Shown here: piece after piece, positions 60,039 to 64,000 of the stretch
How positions within the stretch are numbered: the stretch's first letter is position 1
Layout: every line of letters starts with the position of its first letter
NCBI RefSeq assembly: GCF_003693265.1
Contig: NZ_RDRE01000010.1
Location: 27,810-91,809 of the forward strand
Source: Corynebacterium gottingense
GTDB lineage: Bacteria > Actinomycetota > Actinomycetes > Mycobacteriales > Mycobacteriaceae
Direction of reading: 5' to 3'
Length of the DNA: 64,000 nt
Notes under the pieces: model-generated
The model's database searches: none
What the model was told of the DNA's origin: nothing
Seen by the model: only the letters and a program-made list of their open reading frames with translations
Translations under genes and position numbers: made by a program

Positions 60039-63000
60039 TCAGTACCTTGCCTCTTTGTCCATCACAGACTCATAATGAGGTTGCAGCCTTTCCGCTGTGA
60101 CCTCAGTAAGTCGCTTTAACCCCAAGAGGCGGAGAGCTTCACGCATCACAGCTTCTCGGTCAGTTGTGCCCACGCGATAAAAAGCTTTCAATACGTGAGC
60201 CCGAAGTTCCATCGGGGGAACTTCATGGATACTTCGGGGACCTAGCTCGCGGAGGTTTACCATCTCCTGGTGGGGGAGGCGGAACGTCTTGTCCTTGAAC
60301 CCCTTGCTGCCAAGCGGGTCATCACTCTCAACTGCTCCGCTATTGCGAAGCATAGAAAGAAGCGGGTTGAGGCGGGAAGATACTTTCTTGGTCACGCGCA
60401 GATCTCCGCTTGCCTTCACATAGCGAGAGAACAAATATCCGCCCAGCATGGGCCCCTCGACTTCGAGGATCTGCAGCATCCCAGTCTTCATCTCCTGCGG
60501 TGTAGCTGAGTGCACTGGCACAGTCGTCCCGGTGAAGGATTCGTATGGACGAGCTGCACGCATAGGGTCACTCGGGTGACCAATCGGAGCGATGTCGCCC
60601 GCCCGGAGTACTACACCGTGGCTGGGGACTGAGGGTGCGCGTGGCGCATCCGCGTCTTGCGGGGTGCCTGAACCGCCGGTGCTGAACCGATTGTTCGACT
60701 GCTCCGCGTTGCGGTGACGCTTTGGACTGGGCGAGGATGGCTGGGCATTGAAGCCAAGACGAGGGCGAGTCTGGGTGCGTTCCCGGGTTTCAGGTGCGTC
60801 CTCTACCGACTCAGGCTCAGCAGCTGGGGCAGTGATTGTCTCAACGGTGTGCGCAGACAGCTCCTCTGGCTCGACAGGATCCGGATTTTCGGGTTCAGGC
60901 TCAGCTTCGATGTCCGCGATGTCGTCTTCGGTGTTGAGCACCTGTGCTGATGTCGTTTCAAGCTCAAGTGGGTCGTCGTCAGCGAAGACGGCATCGATGA
61001 CCTCTACGTTCTTAGAGGGATCGAAATTGAGTTCCTGATTCGCTGGGTGGATGTCGAGTTCTTCGAGCGCATCCCAAACCTTCTGCATCTGTTCGTCTGG
61101 ATCAAGGTAGAAGTCAGATTCAAAGAAGCGCACGAACGTCCACCCAAGTCGCTCGAGCTCGCGTTGCCGCTGTTGATCGGCAAGCGCTTGCTGGTCGCCA
61201 TGCCAAAAATCTCCGTCGCACTCTACAGCGAGGCGGCCCTCTGCTCCGACGACGACCAAGTCAATGAGATAGCCGAATGCTCGGTACTGGGGAATGACCT
61301 GGTACCCCCGCTCAACAATGCGGTTATAAACGCGCTGCTCGAAGAGCGAATCGAAAGGTTCAACGCGATCGTCGTTCGGCACAAGCTCGCTCACATTAGA
61401 CTCTGGCTGGGCTTGAGCGACTTCGTAGGCGTATTGGAGCAGCTTTGCGCGAATGTCTTCCGGGTTGAGCTCCTCGAAGCCCACCGAATGGAAGAGCCAC
61501 ACCTGGTCTTTCGCGCGGCTCACCGCAACATTGTAGCGCTGAAGGAATGTGCTCCTCGTAAGCGCAGGAATCCGAGAGTCCGGGGAAGCCGGCTGGACCA
61601 TGCTGAGGAAGATCACGTCGCGCTCGGCACCCTGGAATTCTGCAGGACTACCGACCTTGAGATCGCGCTCTTCCCAAATCTCAGGCGGGAGTTTCTCGAG
61701 CAAGCGGGCCTGAATGTACGTTGCCTGCCTTGAGTTACTGAGCAGAGAGATGACGCCTAGAGTCTTGCCCGAATAGTTCGGATCTTCGAGGACCTCCAGA
61801 ACCTTGTTCACCAGCGTGTCTGCTTCTGCCGTGTTGACGCGTCTGGCATCACTTTCTGTTTCGAACGCATTCGGGGTCCGAGTGATCCTGAAAGGAGCGA
61901 GGCGCTCAGACTCGATAGCTCGGACCGGCTTAAGCGAAATGTTTTCTGGTTCGTAGATATAGCGGTTTGAGAACTCGATGATTTCCGGCACACAGCGCCG
62001 GTGTTCGTCTAAGGTAATGCGCCCGCCGTAACGCATATTTGCTTCGTCGAACAGGGACCGCGATGGGTCAGTCCACGAATCGACCCGCTCAAAATCGCTC
62101 AAGTATTGGCGAGCGAGTTTTCGGATTTCATCTTCATTCTCGAAGCTGGTTGGAGACACCTGCTTGTCGTCGCCAATCACGACGATGCGAGGGGCGAGGT
62201 ACTGCAGGAAGATCGCGTCAAAACTCGACTGGGAGGCCTCGTCCACAATAACGACGTCGAACATGTTCTCTTCGAGATCAAACTGCTCGACGACCTTGTA
62301 AATGGGCATGATCCAGACAGGGACCGCGGACTGGCAAGCCTCGAGGTGCTTACGCACATCGCGACGACGTTGGTCAGCATATTTTCCGGTTCCTTTGCCA
62401 AGACGCTTTACTGCTTGGCTGTAGGCGACGAGTTTAACCCGCATAAGTTGATCGACGCGTTCATTGTTCACGGCCTTTGCCCACGCGCGCTCAGCTGCAA
62501 GCGAGGAAACAGTTTGTGAAATACTCGCGTCGACGGCTTCCACCGCATCCGTAATCGTCTTGAGGTTCGGTTTGAGTCGGCGCGACAAGATTTCACCCAT
62601 GTGTGCCCAACGGCGAGCGGATTCGGCCGTGCGGACGCGCTCTCGCCAGAGGTCACGATCAGGGTGGTCGACTGCTCTTCTGGCGAGGCTCGCAGACCAT
62701 TGTGTCGCGTGTCTAGTCAGCGACTCGCGTCTCCGTAACTTGCTCGAGAGCGCTACATTCTCGTGCGCTGCCGCGAGTGCAGCGGAGAAAGCGTTTGTAT
62801 CGCGAAGCTTCATGGCATCTTCCAGCGGGCACATCCAATGCAGCTCGCCAAGTTCGCTCTTTGATGAGTTGAGCCAATGCAGTGCGGTGTCTACCTTGTG
62901 AGATTTTCGGTTCGCCTCGGCGATATGTTGAGAATGCGAGTGCAGAAGTCCCAACCGAGACTTCAGCGGGAGGAGCGATTCTGGGGCGACGTCAAACCCG

Positions 63001-63908
63001 TATTTCTTGAGCCGATCGACGCGCGACACGATCCGTTCCGCATCATCAAGGGAAGCACTGTATTCGGAGAGCGTGTTTTCCCAGAACAGCAGGATTTCTC
63101 TCGGCGAAGAAGTCTTCGGGGGCGTTGAATAACGCCATGTCGTGAGCAGGGGCTCTAAGGCCCACTGAAACTCTACGTAGGCTTGGAAAAAGGCAATGTC
63201 GGTTGAGTTCGTGGGTGGTACGCCGTTGACCGAGACGCTTTCAAAAAACGGCATGGCCTCTTTCACGGCGCTATTGGTGAGTAGGCCGATTTTTGGCATG
63301 CCGTCGGCTTTCACCTTGATTGACCCGCCACCGTTCAGGAGTGCCTGGAGAGAGCGCGCCACGGGCATAAATCGCTCAACGGGTTCCGTACTGCTTATGT
63401 GTTTGAGTGCCGCCAGGCGCTCATCAAAGCTATGCGCGAACGTCAGATCGCTACGAAGCTTTTCCCGCAGCTGGTGTTCTTTGCTCAGTGAGCCGGTTTT
63501 TACTGCGTTGTACAAGTCACGAGCCCAAGGGAAGGGCGCGTCTTTGAGCGCGCTCACTTGCTCTTCGAGCTCCTGAATTTGGCGGAGAACGCTTGCTTGA
63601 GCATCGGCGGTGAGTGACTGCCAAGCCGACCTTTCGCTTTCAGGTACTGCTGCCTCCGCCTCAAGACGGTCGCGCTCGACGACCTCTTCTGCCATGCGGA
63701 CGCTATTCAGTTCGTCCAAGGTGGGCAGATCATTGAAGTTAAAAGTATCGCCCTGGGGTGAGACTCTATGAGCTAAGAGCTCCGGGGAGTCGAGGAGCGA
63801 GAACCACTCTTCGATCTCTTCGGGGCTGAGGGGGAAGGGCGTGTCTAGTGCATATTCATCAAGGGAGAGAATCGAGGGTGTCAGAAAGTTTGTGTGTGAG
63901 GCTCTCAT
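60039..63908 (-). pseudogene. Superfamily 1 helicase with C-terminal REase domain, N-terminus lost to an IS
   Basis: The visible 1289 residues carry helicase motifs II (VVIVDEASQSSF), III (IVVIGDDKQVSP), then LDEHRRCVPEIIEFSNR, GSPAEFQGAERDVIFLS and the motif VI region YNVAVSRAKDQVWLFHS. Next comes a PD-(D/E)xK nuclease (LFEQRVYNRIVERGYQ, YLIDLVVVGAEGRLAVECDGDFWHG) of the MTES_1575/DUF559 type, and a long acidic linker. No Walker A (GPPGTGKT) is present; it should lie further upstream. The first residues (M-R-A-S-H-T-N-F-L-T-P) are translated from the inverted repeat of the IS at 63876. The gene is therefore truncated and probably cannot hydrolyse ATP. Intact relatives act in or near anti-phage systems. 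Confidence 0.85.
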
Positions 63909-64000
63909 CTAGAAGGAGTTTCACCGATAATGACTACGGTGTCACCGAAGAACAACCATGACCCGGCGAGGGTCAACGAGATCAGCGAGAAGCTGATGGA
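63876..64000 (+). mobile_element. IS256-family insertion sequence, left end
   Basis: The end GGGTGTCAGAAAGTTTGTGT is followed by an SD (AGAAGGAG) and a transposase starting at 63930 (MTTVSPKNNHDPARVNEISE), cut by the window edge. It is inserted in, and supplies the first codons of, the helicase-nuclease ORF on the other strand. It has the same orientation as the remnant at 58115. Confidence 0.88.
63930..64000 (+). CDS. IS256-family transposase, N-terminal part only
   Basis: The first 23 residues are in the window and match those of the remnant at 58169 apart from a few changes (KNNHDP versus KKNHDP, NEISEK versus NEIAEK). The ATG has AGAAGGAG nine bases upstream. The catalytic DDE region lies outside the window, so completeness cannot be judged. 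Confidence 0.82.
   Translation, partial: MTTVSPKNNHDPARVNEISEKLM

Overview
The window is a high-GC actinobacterial chromosome segment that reads as Corynebacterium. The evidence is the gene content: BrnFE-type AzlCD, a trpEGDC(F)BA operon with a fused TrpCF, a MusEFGK-like sugar transporter with its DUF624 protein, DUF5129 proteins and several apparently leaderless genes. Four perfect ParB sites (parS, TGTTTCACGTGAAACA) lie in the first 15.5 kb next to cca. The replication origin is therefore probably close by on the left, and replication should run left to right. No search or alignment was run; calls rest on motifs, gene order and recalled family features.

Layout. 0-8 kb: cca (cut by the window edge), azlCD, two small secreted or membrane paralogues, a stand-alone AIPR-like putative phage-resistance gene, an SBF-like transporter and an old-yellow-enzyme oxidoreductase. 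8-15.5 kb: the complete trp operon on the minus strand, with an attenuator encoding a Trp-Trp-Trp leader peptide and a Rieske lipoprotein gene translationally coupled to trpA. 15.5-21 kb: SdpI-like protein, DAACS symporter, two secreted trypsin-like proteases, and an AlbA_2/ATPase regulator with a 21-bp tandem operator-like array at its promoter. 21-28 kb: the mus-like sugar ABC transporter operon. 28-43 kb: luciferase-like oxidoreductase, two DUF5129 proteins, Pit phosphate transporter, a zinc-type reductase flanked by a duplicated pair of unannotated 34-37 aa small genes, a DUF559 protein, HAAAP permease, GIY-YIG/DUF4357 protein and a surface metallophosphoesterase. Four copies of a 69-bp palindromic repeat are scattered between genes.

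43-64 kb looks like an accessory and defence region. It holds a membrane protein whose 3' end is duplicated around a second AlbA_2 regulator (99-bp direct repeats), an SNF2 helicase plus an adenine methyltransferase (DISARM drmD/drmMI-like) whose gene is frameshifted by a perfect 14-bp tandem duplication, and an XRE-ImmA/IrrE protease with a partner gene. It ends with IS256-family remnants around a sugar kinase and a helicase-nuclease that has lost its N-terminus to an IS.

Most notable are three things: (i) two AlbA_2 regulators, each with its own short-repeat array fused in frame to a neighbouring gene; (ii) the duplicated small-protein genes with a conserved promoter and leader hairpin; (iii) a 13-bp motif, GCTTATCGACGCC, present ten times in all kinds of reading frame but absent from the last 15 kb.
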